Positions 1 to 6,702 of a DNA stretch of 16,840 bases are shown here, one piece after another. The DNA is from Acidimicrobiales bacterium (GTDB lineage: Bacteria; Actinomycetota; Acidimicrobiia; Acidimicrobiales; RAAP-2), in NCBI GenBank assembly GCA_030044045.1, contig JASHWO010000006.1, positions 1 to 16,840 of the forward strand. The letters are read 5' to 3'. How positions within the stretch are numbered: position 1 is the first letter of the stretch; the number at the start of each line of letters is the position of its first letter. Both the position numbers and the translations under genes were made by a program. Below the pieces are notes generated by a model, which worked only from the letters and a program-made list of their open reading frames with translations, was not told the origin of the DNA and made no database searches.

Positions 1-711
1 GGTTCGACCACCCGGTTCAGCGTCGCCGTGCATGACAAGGTGACCGAGCTCGTGGGCGACGTCGAATCGTTGGCGGTAGTAGTCACGCTTGATCGGGTTG
101 AGGACCACCACGGGTCGGAGCGCGCTCGTAAAGGAGTAGGCATCCACGGATGCTGCTTGTGCAGGGCTAAAGACGACGAGGACGCCGTGGTTCTCAAAGA
201 GACGTACGAGGTGTCCGGCAGGGCCACTCCCTATCTCCCAGCGCTCACGGACAAGACGAGCGGCCTCTTCCGGCCCGTCGAAGTCCCTCTGGCTAGTGCT
301 GACGGGGAAGCTCGGGAGGTCGAGTTCGGGGAGTTCAACGTGTCGCTCAAGGCTCGCAGTGATGTCGACTGCTAGCTGCCCATAGGCAAAGGCTTGATCG
401 CGAGCGAGCTGGCTCGTCGACCGAAGCGAGCGGAAGTGGGGGGTAGCGCTGGTGATGGTCATGTCGTTAGGTCGAACAACGAAGAACCCGGGATCAACAG
501 ACAGACCCAGCGCCAGCTCGGCGACAGTGGCAGGGGTCGGCCGTTTCGCACCAGATTCCCACGCTGCGACGGCCGTGGGACTCTTGCCGATCCTGCCGGC
601 GAGGTCGCTCTTGCGAAGGCCTGCCAAGTGGCGGGCAAGCGTCAGCCTGGACCCGTCGAAGAGCATCGCAACCTCCGCCGTCCGGTCTCGGGGACCCAGA
701 TGATCGATCAC
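1..711 (-). CDS. XRE-family HTH plus ImmA/IrrE zinc metallopeptidase (3' end outside window)
   Basis: The minus-strand frame is open from 711 to the window edge, so the C-terminus is missing. The N-terminus is an XRE helix-turn-helix (ARHLAGLRKSDLAGRIGKSP, then a recognition helix with AVAAWESG). About 130 residues later comes the ImmA/IrrE hallmark RFDVAHELGHLVMHGD, with the zinc motif HELGH at residues 220-224 counted from the GTG. Proteins of this type sense a signal and cleave or derepress a partner repressor; here the HTH and protease lie on one chain, as in COG2856-like regulators. The GTG at 711 overlaps the stop of the upstream gene as GTGA, which implies translational coupling. An ATG at 666 behind GGCGGAGG is the alternative start and would give just the HTH-protease core. 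It is the last visible gene of the restriction-modification operon, and probably a regulator of it or the sensing half of a pair with the preceding protein. The family call is firm; its target is inferred. Confidence 0.9.
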   Translation of the reverse strand, partial: MIDHLGPRDRTAEVAMLFDGSRLTLARHLAGLRKSDLAGRIGKSPTAVAAWESGAKRPTPATVAELALGLSVDPGFFVVRPNDMTITSATPHFRSLRSTSQLARDQAFAYGQLAVDITASLERHVELPELDLPSFPVSTSQRDFDGPEEAARLVRERWEIGSGPAGHLVRLFENHGVLVVFSPAQAASVDAYSFTSALRPVVVLNPIKRDYYRQRFDVAHELGHLVMHGDAEPGGRT

Positions 712-1517
712 CGTCGCCCACCTGTCGCGCTGGTAGCACCTTCCTCTTGAGGTTTGCGTCGAAGGCGGACTGGGGCGTCCGGCACGCTCTGAGGGCCGGC
801 GGGCGTCGGGGCGTCGTCGACACGACGGCCGCCACTCGAGGGTTGGGAACTGAGAAGGTCGTGGCGCCAATACCATGCCGAGCCGCCGCCGGTGTTGAGG
901 CGGGGACGCCCGAGCACCGCCTCGCGTTCGTCGTGTTCGACATCCTGGGCATGCGCGACAACCAGCGTTTGGAGGTCAAGCGGGATCTCCGCGCTGGCCA
1001 ACAGCTCCAGGCCGGGGCCCTCTACATCGGGAAGCCCTTCGAACAGGGTGGGTTGAGCGGACCCTGGGTTCGGCTGGCGAGCGACTTGCTGCTTGGTCGG
1101 GCTCTTCTGGGGCCAGGGGAGCTGGTCGATCTGCCCATACGTGCATGAGGCGAGGAGCCATCTCCAGCCCCCCCAGGCCCACCCCGGGCTCCCATTGAGA
1201 TCAGCGCGTATTACAAGGTCGGAGGCGAGGACCGGCATCGTCGCGATGTCGCCTTCGGACAGCTCGGCGTGCAGCAGGTCAAGGCTGACCGATCCATCGG
1301 CACCGTCAGCGAGGGCGTACTTACCGCAGGCGAAGACGCGGTCCAGCCGGTCTCGGAGAAGGGTGAAGCGCGTCATCCCCGCCCACGTGGCGTCGTGCCC
1401 GGCAGCCTCGGAGTAGTCGTCGGCCACACGGTCAACGGCCGACACATACGCCCAGCGGATGCCGTCGAGGATCCCGGCCTCTCGGAAGGTATCGATCACC
1501 TGCTGTTGTTCGCTCAC
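708..1517 (-). CDS. Hypothetical protein, partner of the XRE/ImmA protein
   Basis: I do not recognise this family. The 269-aa product has a soluble, acidic, tryptophan-containing N-terminal region (residues 1 to about 190, e.g. GWAWGGWRWLLAS) and a C-terminal tail of about 65 residues rich in Gly, Ser, Pro and Arg that is probably disordered. There is no signal peptide or membrane segment, and I see no catalytic motif. The start is GTG at 1517 with a weak GGTGG-type ribosome site. The stop overlaps the GTG of the XRE/ImmA gene by four bases, so the two are very probably made together and may act together. A 49-bp gap with a good palindrome separates it from vsr, so it may have its own promoter. 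By position it could be an effector or toxin-like protein released by the protease, or an accessory to the restriction system; neither is shown by the sequence. Confidence 0.7.
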   Translation of the reverse strand: MSEQQQVIDTFREAGILDGIRWAYVSAVDRVADDYSEAAGHDATWAGMTRFTLLRDRLDRVFACGKYALADGADGSVSLDLLHAELSEGDIATMPVLASDLVIRADLNGSPGWAWGGWRWLLASCTYGQIDQLPWPQKSPTKQQVARQPNPGSAQPTLFEGLPDVEGPGLELLASAEIPLDLQTLVVAHAQDVEHDEREAVLGRPRLNTGGGSAWYWRHDLLSSQPSSGGRRVDDAPTPAGPQSVPDAPVRLRRKPQEEGATSATGGRR

Positions 1518-1539
1518 GCCACCAAAACTACCCCATAGA

Positions 1540-1561
1540 CAGTATCTAGTGCGTGATACTG
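1540..1561. promoter_or_regulatory. Candidate operator: CAGTATC-N8-GATACTG palindrome
   Basis: Two perfect 7-bp half sites sit in the 49-bp gap between the vsr stop and the start of the hypothetical gene, 23 bp upstream of its GTG. A second, overlapping symmetry (TAGA-N5-TCTA) covers the inner half. Size and position fit an XRE-type dimer, so the HTH/ImmA protein two genes downstream is the obvious candidate ligand. That link is inference. Confidence 0.5.
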
Positions 1562-1566
1562 AACCG

Positions 1567-2046
1567 TCAGCCGAGTTTGACGCCTCCCGATGTACTTACA
1601 GTGGCCTTGGATCCAGCTGCGTTGTCCAAGACGGCGCCGGCAACACGGTCGGCAGCCGCATCGGGATCCTCATGCTCCCAGATCCTGACTGGGAGCCACC
1701 CTGCGGCACGCAACTGCTCGTCGGTATCTCGATCACGATCCTTGTTTGCCGCGATCTTCTTCGGCCAGTACCAGCCGTTGGTGCGGTGCTCTCGACGACC
1801 GTGCCGAGGACAGCCGTGCCAGAAACAGCCGTCGACGAAGACAGCGACCTTGGCGCCCTGAAACACGATGTCGGCTTGCCGAGGAAGGTCCGGTAGCGGG
1901 CGTCGATGGACGCGATAGCGTAGGCCCCGCCGGTAAAGGACACGCCGGAGCGCCAGCTCCGGCCCGGTGTCCCGTCGGGCGAGGGTGCTCATTTTTCGTT
2001 GGACCACCTCGCTGGAGGCGAACGGCGTGCGCCAGCGCTCCGGCAT
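1567..2046 (-). CDS. vsr: Very short patch repair (Vsr) mismatch endonuclease
   Basis: The 159-aa length is normal for Vsr. The family signature is clear: RRDTGPELALRRVL at residues 24-37, then QADIVF with the catalytic aspartate D59, then FVDGCFWHGCPRH at 70-82 with the W76-H77 pair and the Cys/His zinc-site residues, and VRIWEHE at 120-126. In E. coli Vsr a histidine (H64) stands where this protein has D72; many actinobacterial Vsr proteins share this change. The enzyme nicks 5' of the T in T:G mismatches produced when 5-methylcytosine deaminates, and so limits C-to-T mutation at sites methylated by the adjacent C5 methyltransferase. The ATG lies 5 bp past the methyltransferase stop, with its ribosome site inside that gene, so the two are co-expressed. 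Longer readings of this frame up to 2322 run through the methyltransferase gene and are not real. Confidence 0.95.
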   Translation of the reverse strand: MPERWRTPFASSEVVQRKMSTLARRDTGPELALRRVLYRRGLRYRVHRRPLPDLPRQADIVFQGAKVAVFVDGCFWHGCPRHGRREHRTNGWYWPKKIAANKDRDRDTDEQLRAAGWLPVRIWEHEDPDAAADRVAGAVLDNAAGSKATVSTSGGVKLG

Positions 2047-2051
2047 GTCCC

Positions 2052-3170
2052 CTACTGTCGGATAGCTTGCGCCACGCGGTCGGCGACCTGGTGAGCAAGC
2101 AGCGGGGGGACGGCGTTGCCGACCTGAACCTGGACCGATGCCCGACGACCGACGAAGGTGAAGTCGTCGGGGAAGGTGAACAACCGACGCAGCTCGGGGA
2201 CGCGGAGACGCCGGTTCTCCCAATGGAAAGGCCCGACGTTCGGGCCGGGCTGGGCCTGGATCGTCGGCGAGGGCCGGTCCGGCGACAACTTGAGCAGGAA
2301 CGACCAGTAGCGGCTTCGCCACTCAAAGACCGGGTCAGGATGGCCCCGCTCAGCCGTGTAGTACAGATAGTTGTCGCCGGGTGGGATGTCGGCGAGCAGG
2401 TGGCCCCAGCGGCCTCGCACGGTCTCCTCAGGCTCCGGCGCGGTGACCAGTCCGGCTAGGGCCTCGCCAGCGGTCACGTGCGGGCGGTCGCCCGCGCCGC
2501 TCCTCCGGCGTTCCCATTGCCCCGAGCGGGTCGGCTCGGGTAGCTCGGGCGACGGAGTGCCCTTCGGGGTGCCGACAACGAAGAGCCGAGGCCGCAGCTG
2601 CGGGACGCCATGGTCAGCAGCATTGAGGACCCTCCACTGGCAGTGGTAGCCGGCCTTGTCGACTTCCTGGAGGAGGCGCTGGAAGGCGGGGCGGCTGGCC
2701 TTGTTGCGGTAGGTCAGGGCGTAGACGTTCTCCAGGATGAAGGCTCGGGGGCGGGCCTCGGCGAGGACGCGGGTGTAGCACTGGAGCAGGCTGGCGTCGG
2801 GGTCTAGCCCGGCGCGCTTCCATTCCAGCCAGAAGCCCGACTTGGAGAACGGCGTGCAAGGCGGACCGCCGATGAGCAGCTCGGGCCGCTCTCTGCCCTT
2901 GAGGCCGGCTGCCCGGAGCAGCTCCCGGGTCGGGACGTCGAGGATCGACTGGCGGACGACTGGGCTGACCAGGCCGGGGAAGTTCTTCTCCATCGTGTCC
3001 GCGGCGTCGTCGTTCACCTCGACTGCGGCGGCGGTCCGGAACCCGGCCTGCTCGGCACCGAGATCGAGGCCGCCCGCGCCGGAGAAGAGGGAGATCGCGA
3101 CTCCGCGGACCATCACGCGCTCGATCCTGCCAGGTTCGCTCACCGCGGCGGTGGACCAGAGATCGAACAT
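2052..3170 (-). CDS. DNA C5-cytosine methyltransferase (type II modification enzyme)
   Basis: 372 aa with the standard motif order of C5 methyltransferases. Motif I is FSGAGG (29-34, AdoMet binding). Motif IV is GGPPCTPFSK (101-110) with catalytic Cys105. Motif VI is ENV (147-149), motif VIII is QLRPR (191-195), the variable target-recognition region lies at about 205-310, motif IX is RPSPT, and motif X includes VGNAVPP (350-356). It methylates the host's copies of the site cut by the endonuclease encoded 27 bp upstream. The ATG at 3170 gives about 20 extra residues before motif I and has little of a ribosome site. A GTG-ATG pair at about 3116-3113 behind AGGATCGAGC is a plausible alternative start. 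A 10-bp inverted repeat joins its first codons to the end of the endonuclease gene. The enzyme class is certain; the target sequence cannot be read from the protein. Confidence 0.96.
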   Translation of the reverse strand: MFDLWSTAAVSEPGRIERVMVRGVAISLFSGAGGLDLGAEQAGFRTAAAVEVNDDAADTMEKNFPGLVSPVVRQSILDVPTRELLRAAGLKGRERPELLIGGPPCTPFSKSGFWLEWKRAGLDPDASLLQCYTRVLAEARPRAFILENVYALTYRNKASRPAFQRLLQEVDKAGYHCQWRVLNAADHGVPQLRPRLFVVGTPKGTPSPELPEPTRSGQWERRRSGAGDRPHVTAGEALAGLVTAPEPEETVRGRWGHLLADIPPGDNYLYYTAERGHPDPVFEWRSRYWSFLLKLSPDRPSPTIQAQPGPNVGPFHWENRRLRVPELRRLFTFPDDFTFVGRRASVQVQVGNAVPPLLAHQVADRVAQAIRQ

Positions 3171-3211
3171 GAGCTCGATAGTAAGTCGAGGGTGTGACTA
3201 CGTTCGATCTC
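3159..3211. repeat. Inverted repeat spanning endonuclease stop and methyltransferase start
   Basis: GAGATCGAAC at 3159-3168 and GTTCGATCTC at 3202-3211 are perfect reverse complements separated by 33 bp. One arm lies in codons 1-4 of the methyltransferase and the other holds the last codons of the endonuclease. A shorter CTCGA/TCGAG symmetry lies in the loop. In mRNA it could sequester the methyltransferase start; in DNA it could be an operator. It may also be chance. Confidence 0.45.
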
Positions 3212-3965
3212 CCTGTTCGCGTAGTGCCTTCTGGAGCTGGCGCTCGACCGCCTTGGGCACCCGGAACGGGTAGGCACGCCAGTACTTGTAGAAGGCGTCC
3301 TCGGTGTCGAACTCGCCTCTCCCCTCCCGCAGCGCGGCTACGTCGACCACTGCGCCGAGGTACTCGCGAGTCGTACTGGAGCGCTCCTTGGAGGCGATGC
3401 GCCACGGCTCGTGGACGAACAGCTCGAGATCGCGGACCCGGCCGCGGTAGGAAACGTCGAGACGGTAGACGCCGATAATGTCGAGGTGGGAGGCATAGTC
3501 ATCGAAGGGCCGGAACATCCCGGGCCAGCGGATGGTCGGCCATTTGAAGTAGGTGTTCCCGGTGTAGAGGGTGCAGCGTGACTGGGTCTTCGTCCCGTTC
3601 TTGGCGAGGCGGGCCATCTTGACGTCGACGGCGTGGAAGGTCCCGCCGAACGCCTCCCCGCCGATCTCGAGGTCGGGGTAGCTGCGCTCCTCGCCCCGCC
3701 GGCCCGTCGCCCCGGGGGTTCGATCGAGCCGCTCCAAGAGGAAGTCCACGAGGGCCACCTCAATAACGTTGGCGAGCGCCGCTGACTCCTTTGGCAATGG
3801 CGAGAGATGGCCGCCTTCGTCGAGCCTTGCGGTGAGGTCGCCCGGATCCTTCGCGACGAGTGGCCAGTCGTGCTCGCCCTGCTCGACATACACGCCGGCG
3901 GGCAAGAAAACGAACTCCACGCACTGGGCGCGGAGCCATTCGAGCAGGTCGAGTCCAGTTACCAC
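3198..3965 (-). CDS. EcoRV-fold type II restriction endonuclease
   Basis: The 255-aa product matches the EcoRV layout along most of its length. An early acidic residue E69 (NVIEVAL) sits where EcoRV has E45. YPD with D98 corresponds to EcoRV D74, and VDVK (D114, K116) corresponds to D90-I-K92, giving a PD-(D/E)XK active site. Further on it has TLYTGNTYF, then RPFDDYASHLDIIGVYRL (EcoRV: PFDQYIAHWIIGYVY), a segment ending EPWRIAS (EcoRV: DKWVIAG), and GRGEFDTEDAFYKYWRAY (EcoRV: GKGIFDSEDEFLDYWRNY). It should cut unmodified foreign DNA with Mg2+ and is the first gene of the operon. The start is GTG at 3965; an in-frame stop lies just upstream and the ribosome site is weak. EcoRV itself is protected by an adenine methyltransferase, while this one sits with a C5 enzyme, so its recognition site is probably not GATATC. 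The NlaIV/NgoBV group, modelled on the EcoRV fold and paired with C5 enzymes, may be closer. Confidence 0.88.
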   Translation of the reverse strand: MVTGLDLLEWLRAQCVEFVFLPAGVYVEQGEHDWPLVAKDPGDLTARLDEGGHLSPLPKESAALANVIEVALVDFLLERLDRTPGATGRRGEERSYPDLEIGGEAFGGTFHAVDVKMARLAKNGTKTQSRCTLYTGNTYFKWPTIRWPGMFRPFDDYASHLDIIGVYRLDVSYRGRVRDLELFVHEPWRIASKERSSTTREYLGAVVDVAALREGRGEFDTEDAFYKYWRAYPFRVPKAVERQLQKALREQGDRT

Positions 3966-4105
3966 CAGCGGTCACCATAGGTCCCAGTGACCCAGGCAGG
4001 GCGGAACCCGGGCACGCAGGTTGGCCGCGGCCACAGGTGGCGCCGGCAGCGAGCCTTACCAGCGGTTGGTACCGGCAAGCCACCCTTGAAGGTTCGCTTC
4101 GATGA

Positions 4106-4429
4106 CTACGCCTCTGGGACACCCCAGACAACGCGATACCGATTGACGGCCGCCCGCTCAAGCTGCAGGTACGGCGGGCGCCGGGCCGGCCGGGTCATCC
4201 GCGACATCGTGTGGGCGATCGTCGCCCGGGACCAGCGGGATCCGGACGAGGCCATCGCCGCATGGACCGCCTTCACGGTGAGCACCGGCCCTCCCCCACC
4301 GGCGGCCAGCGCCTCGACGGCCGCGGCCACGTCGTCCCGGCAGGTGGCGACGCCGGGCTTCCGCTCCCCACGTAGATCGGCGGCCCGGCGATCGTCAGGC
4401 GCCGTTGGCCATTCGAGGCACCACCACCA
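4106..4429 (-). pseudogene. Frameshifted copy of the small winged-helix-like gene (copy A)
   Basis: The C-terminal part (RKPGVATCRDDVAAAVEALA, continuing through a TVKAVHAAM segment to LERAAVNRYRVV) closely matches the intact copy at 6703-7044. The N-terminal part (GGGASNGQRRLTIAGPPIYV) is also present but in another frame. Copy A has one base fewer in the C/G run near 4371-4376 than copy B near 6963-6970, which shifts the frame between the two halves. The open frame to 4444 therefore starts with unrelated residues. I treat it as a decayed paralogue. A sequencing error in the run is possible and would restore the gene. Confidence 0.7.
4126..4429. repeat. ~305-bp direct repeat, copy A
   Basis: This stretch aligns with 6723-7027 in the same orientation, with scattered substitutions and a single one-base indel (I judge roughly 90% identity by eye). 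Homology fades outside these limits. It contains most of the small winged-helix-like coding region and no terminal inverted repeats, so it resembles a duplicated gene segment rather than an insertion sequence. The AbiE operon at 4557-6541 lies between the two copies. Confidence 0.85.
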
Positions 4430-4497
4430 CGAGATTGATGACACGAAAAGCCAACCAATCGGAGCCCATTGTCCCTAGTGGCGCCGTCGAGATTATG

Positions 4498-4523
4498 AAA
4501 GGTGTCCTTGAGTAAGGAGCACC
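4498..4523 (-). terminator. Rho-independent-type terminator after the first AbiE operon
   Basis: Read on the minus strand, 34 bases after the toxin stop there is a hairpin: GGTG/CACC and TCCTT/AAGGA paired across an ACTC loop with a one-base bulge. It is followed directly by TTTCATAATC. Position and orientation fit the end of the AbiE transcript, and it separates that operon from repeat copy A. Confidence 0.6.
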
Positions 4524-4556
4524 GTTCGGTATCCAATATGAGGGCGCCGGCTCAGA

Positions 4557-5732
4557 TCAGAACTCGATCCGGTACTTGGGGGTGAACTGGGTGGCCGTCG
4601 GTCGGATGCGTGCGATCCGGTCGACTCGGTAGCTTCGCAGCGCTCCGTGGTCGTTCGCGACGAACAGGACGATGTTGCCGTCTTGGGTTCGCCGGAGGGA
4701 GTACGGCTCCACGAGACGTGGTCCCTGCCTCCCCAGTTCCGCTCGGTAGTCGACCTCGACCATGAGCCGGTTCGCGCCGGCGTAGCGCAGTAGCTCGAGG
4801 GGAACCCGTCGGCGCCACGACGTGATCGCCTTCGGCGCCTCCCAGGCGGCGTCGAGCTTCCCGCGCTGAGCCCGGGGAAGCACCGGCGTCCGGAGCGTGC
4901 CGGCAAGCCAGGAGAAGACGTCGTCGAGACTGGCCCAGAACCCCTCGAAGGGGACGAGCGGCTGGGGCAGCTGATGCCCGAGCATGTTCTCCCACTCGCT
5001 CTCGATCTCGGCCCGGAACGGCGAGGAGCGGACGGTCTCCGCGGTCGGCACCTCGATGCCGGCGTGGGCGCACTTTCGTTCGAGCACACGGCGTACGTCC
5101 CGGTCGAGACCGATGAGATCCGGGTGGCGGTGCATATGGACGACGTCGTAGAGATCGCGTGGGCGGCAACGCTCGGCGAGCGCCCGGAGCTTCTCGCCGA
5201 ACAGCTCGGCAATGGAGTAGCAGAGCACGCCCTCGACGGCGAGCCGGTCGCTGTACGGATGTCCGATCCGGCGGAGCACAGGGCGGTCGACCAGGACCTC
5301 GTCGGCGGTGAGGTCGAGCTTCACCCTGGGCATCGTCGGGTTGCCGTTCGGCCCCCGATAGGCAATCCGCGCCTGGGCCGTGGGGTTTCCCCGTTTGTTG
5401 CGCATGCGCCGGAAGGACTTGTCATCGAGGACCAGCTCGATACCGGACTCCTCCCGTACCCATCCGGCGATCTCCTCGAAGATGGGCATCAGTGCGTCGG
5501 GCTCTTCGGGCCCACCGTCGACGATGGTGAAGTCGAGGTCCTCGGAGAACCGGAACGTCTCGTAGTAGCACTTGCGGAGGCACGTGCCCCCCTTGAAGAT
5601 CCAGGTGCGGCGCAGCTCGGCATGGTTGGCGATGCCGGCGAGGAGCCATCCGAGGACGTAGTCCTTCTCGATGACGCCCTGGTCGAGCGTCCATTCGGCC
5701 CGCAGCGCGGCGAGCTCCCGTTGGGGGATCAC
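4557..5732 (-). CDS. abiEii: AbiEii-family nucleotidyltransferase toxin with WYL-like C-terminal domain
   Basis: 391 aa from GTG 5732. The nucleotidyltransferase core is at the N-terminus: FKGGT-CLRK (46-54) is the GG-containing motif, and FSEDLDF (62-68) carries the two metal-binding aspartates D65 and D67. GEKLRALAERCRPRDLYD (179-196) is the later Lys/Arg-Asp motif of AbiEii/MenT enzymes. Such toxins transfer nucleotides, on to tRNA or other targets, and halt growth on phage infection. Residues about 310-391 form a second domain (LELLRYAGANRLMVEVDY, then LVEPYSLRR and SYRVDRIARIR) that looks like a WYL fold; typical AbiEii proteins are nearer 300 aa. The GTG overlaps the antitoxin stop as GTGA, so the two genes are coupled. 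A longer open frame to 6398 is only the antitoxin gene read in another frame. The family is firm; WYL is inferred from sequence pattern. Confidence 0.9.
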   Translation of the reverse strand: MIPQRELAALRAEWTLDQGVIEKDYVLGWLLAGIANHAELRRTWIFKGGTCLRKCYYETFRFSEDLDFTIVDGGPEEPDALMPIFEEIAGWVREESGIELVLDDKSFRRMRNKRGNPTAQARIAYRGPNGNPTMPRVKLDLTADEVLVDRPVLRRIGHPYSDRLAVEGVLCYSIAELFGEKLRALAERCRPRDLYDVVHMHRHPDLIGLDRDVRRVLERKCAHAGIEVPTAETVRSSPFRAEIESEWENMLGHQLPQPLVPFEGFWASLDDVFSWLAGTLRTPVLPRAQRGKLDAAWEAPKAITSWRRRVPLELLRYAGANRLMVEVDYRAELGRQGPRLVEPYSLRRTQDGNIVLFVANDHGALRSYRVDRIARIRPTATQFTPKYRIEF

Positions 5733-6541
5733 GACGCACCCTCCTGGACCACGGCCACGTTCACCCGTAGTCCCCACCTCATGGCTCGACGGCCTCCGGA
5801 CGGTCCGTCGGGGTCGAGGTTCGAGATACCGGACGACACGCGCTCCTCGCATGCCGACAGGAGCTCCGGCTGGTCGAAGCCGAGGGCCTCCACGAGGTAG
5901 CCGAGCCGCTTGAACACCGCGCCGTTCCCGAGTCGATCGCCGGCGGCGACCACCAGCGTCGGGTCGTACTCGTCGAGGTAGGCCCCGAGCACGTCGGCGA
6001 CGTGGCGGATGCCGCCCCCGATCTTCGGGCGGTCCAAGGTGTCGACCACCGTACGGGCAGGGTCGGCGAAGCGGAGCCGGGCACCGTCCCGCCACTCGCT
6101 CCTCAGCCCCCACGAGAGCAAGCCCAGATCGACGTGCCCGACCAGGTAGTCGTGGTCCAAGAGCCGCACCGCCGCAGTCCGCACCCGCTCGGAAGTCTTG
6201 AGCACCGTCGTACGGAAGACCTGCTCGGTGAGCGCCCAGTGGTGGGCGGCGGTCCAACCGGTGAAGTAGCACGGGCTCCACACCTCGGCTGCGACCACCA
6301 GCGCGTCTTCCGACCACGACGACGGGTTCGGCGCCTCCACCGGCACGCCGATGTACAGGCCCCGCCGCACCCGGCGCACCCAACCGTCCTCGGCCCACCG
6401 GGAGAGCTTCTTCGCCGCCGCGTCCGCGTCGACGCCGAGCGCTTCGACCACGTCAGTGGGCGTGACGAAACGCCGGCCCAACCCGAGCACCGTGGCCAGC
6501 TCGGCGCGGCCCCGGCTGCTGATCCCCGCTGCCTGCGACAT
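5729..6541 (-). CDS. abiEi: AbiEi-family antitoxin/transcriptional repressor
   Basis: 270 aa. An N-terminal winged helix at about residues 12-64 (TPTDVVEALGVDADAAAKKL, with a wing of the form RRVRRGLYIG) is followed by the AbiEi core, recognisable by CYFTGWTAAHHWALTEQ and by VLKTSERVRTAAVRLL. AbiEi proteins neutralise the nucleotidyltransferase toxin without tight binding (type IV) and repress their own promoter through the winged helix. The ATG at 6541 has GGAG five bases upstream. The gene precedes and overlaps its toxin. A pair of near-identical motifs flanks the likely promoter just upstream and is a good candidate binding site. Confidence 0.9.
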   Translation of the reverse strand: MSQAAGISSRGRAELATVLGLGRRFVTPTDVVEALGVDADAAAKKLSRWAEDGWVRRVRRGLYIGVPVEAPNPSSWSEDALVVAAEVWSPCYFTGWTAAHHWALTEQVFRTTVLKTSERVRTAAVRLLDHDYLVGHVDLGLLSWGLRSEWRDGARLRFADPARTVVDTLDRPKIGGGIRHVADVLGAYLDEYDPTLVVAAGDRLGNGAVFKRLGYLVEALGFDQPELLSACEERVSSGISNLDPDGPSGGRRAMRWGLRVNVAVVQEGAS

Positions 6542-6565
6542 CGGTACTCCAGTACATCTATTTGG

Positions 6566-6639
6566 AATGGAAGTTCTGGATCTAGGTTATCACTATTATT
6601 GCAACGCCAGCAACTCCCGCACAATGGAAGTTCCTGGAT
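6566..6639 (-). promoter_or_regulatory. AbiE-1 promoter flanked by paired operator-like repeats
   Basis: This AT-rich stretch upstream of the antitoxin holds AATGGAAGTTCTGGAT at 6566-6581 and AATGGAAGTTCCTGGAT at 6623-6639, identical but for one extra C. Between them, on the minus strand, are a TTGCTG -35 (6613-6608) and, 18 bases on, a TAACCT -10 (6589-6584). One repeat sits upstream of the -35 and the other over or just after the start site, as expected for cooperative autorepression by AbiEi. The repeats are seen directly; promoter and function are inferred. Confidence 0.6.
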
Positions 6640-6702
6640 GACAGATACCGCGCCCTGGGACGTCGCGAGCCCGGGCGACGGCCGGCATCGGCCGACCCGT
6701 GC

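Noticed and set aside
1..750. Plus-strand open frames at 28-375, 394-750 and 452-703
   Set aside because: They are antisense to the XRE/ImmA gene, whose HELGH and HTH motifs are unmistakable.
5733..6398. A long open frame continuing upstream of the first AbiE toxin to give 613 aa
   Set aside because: The extra 222 residues are Arg/Gly-rich out-of-frame reading of the antitoxin gene. The GTGA overlap at 5729-5732 marks the real start.
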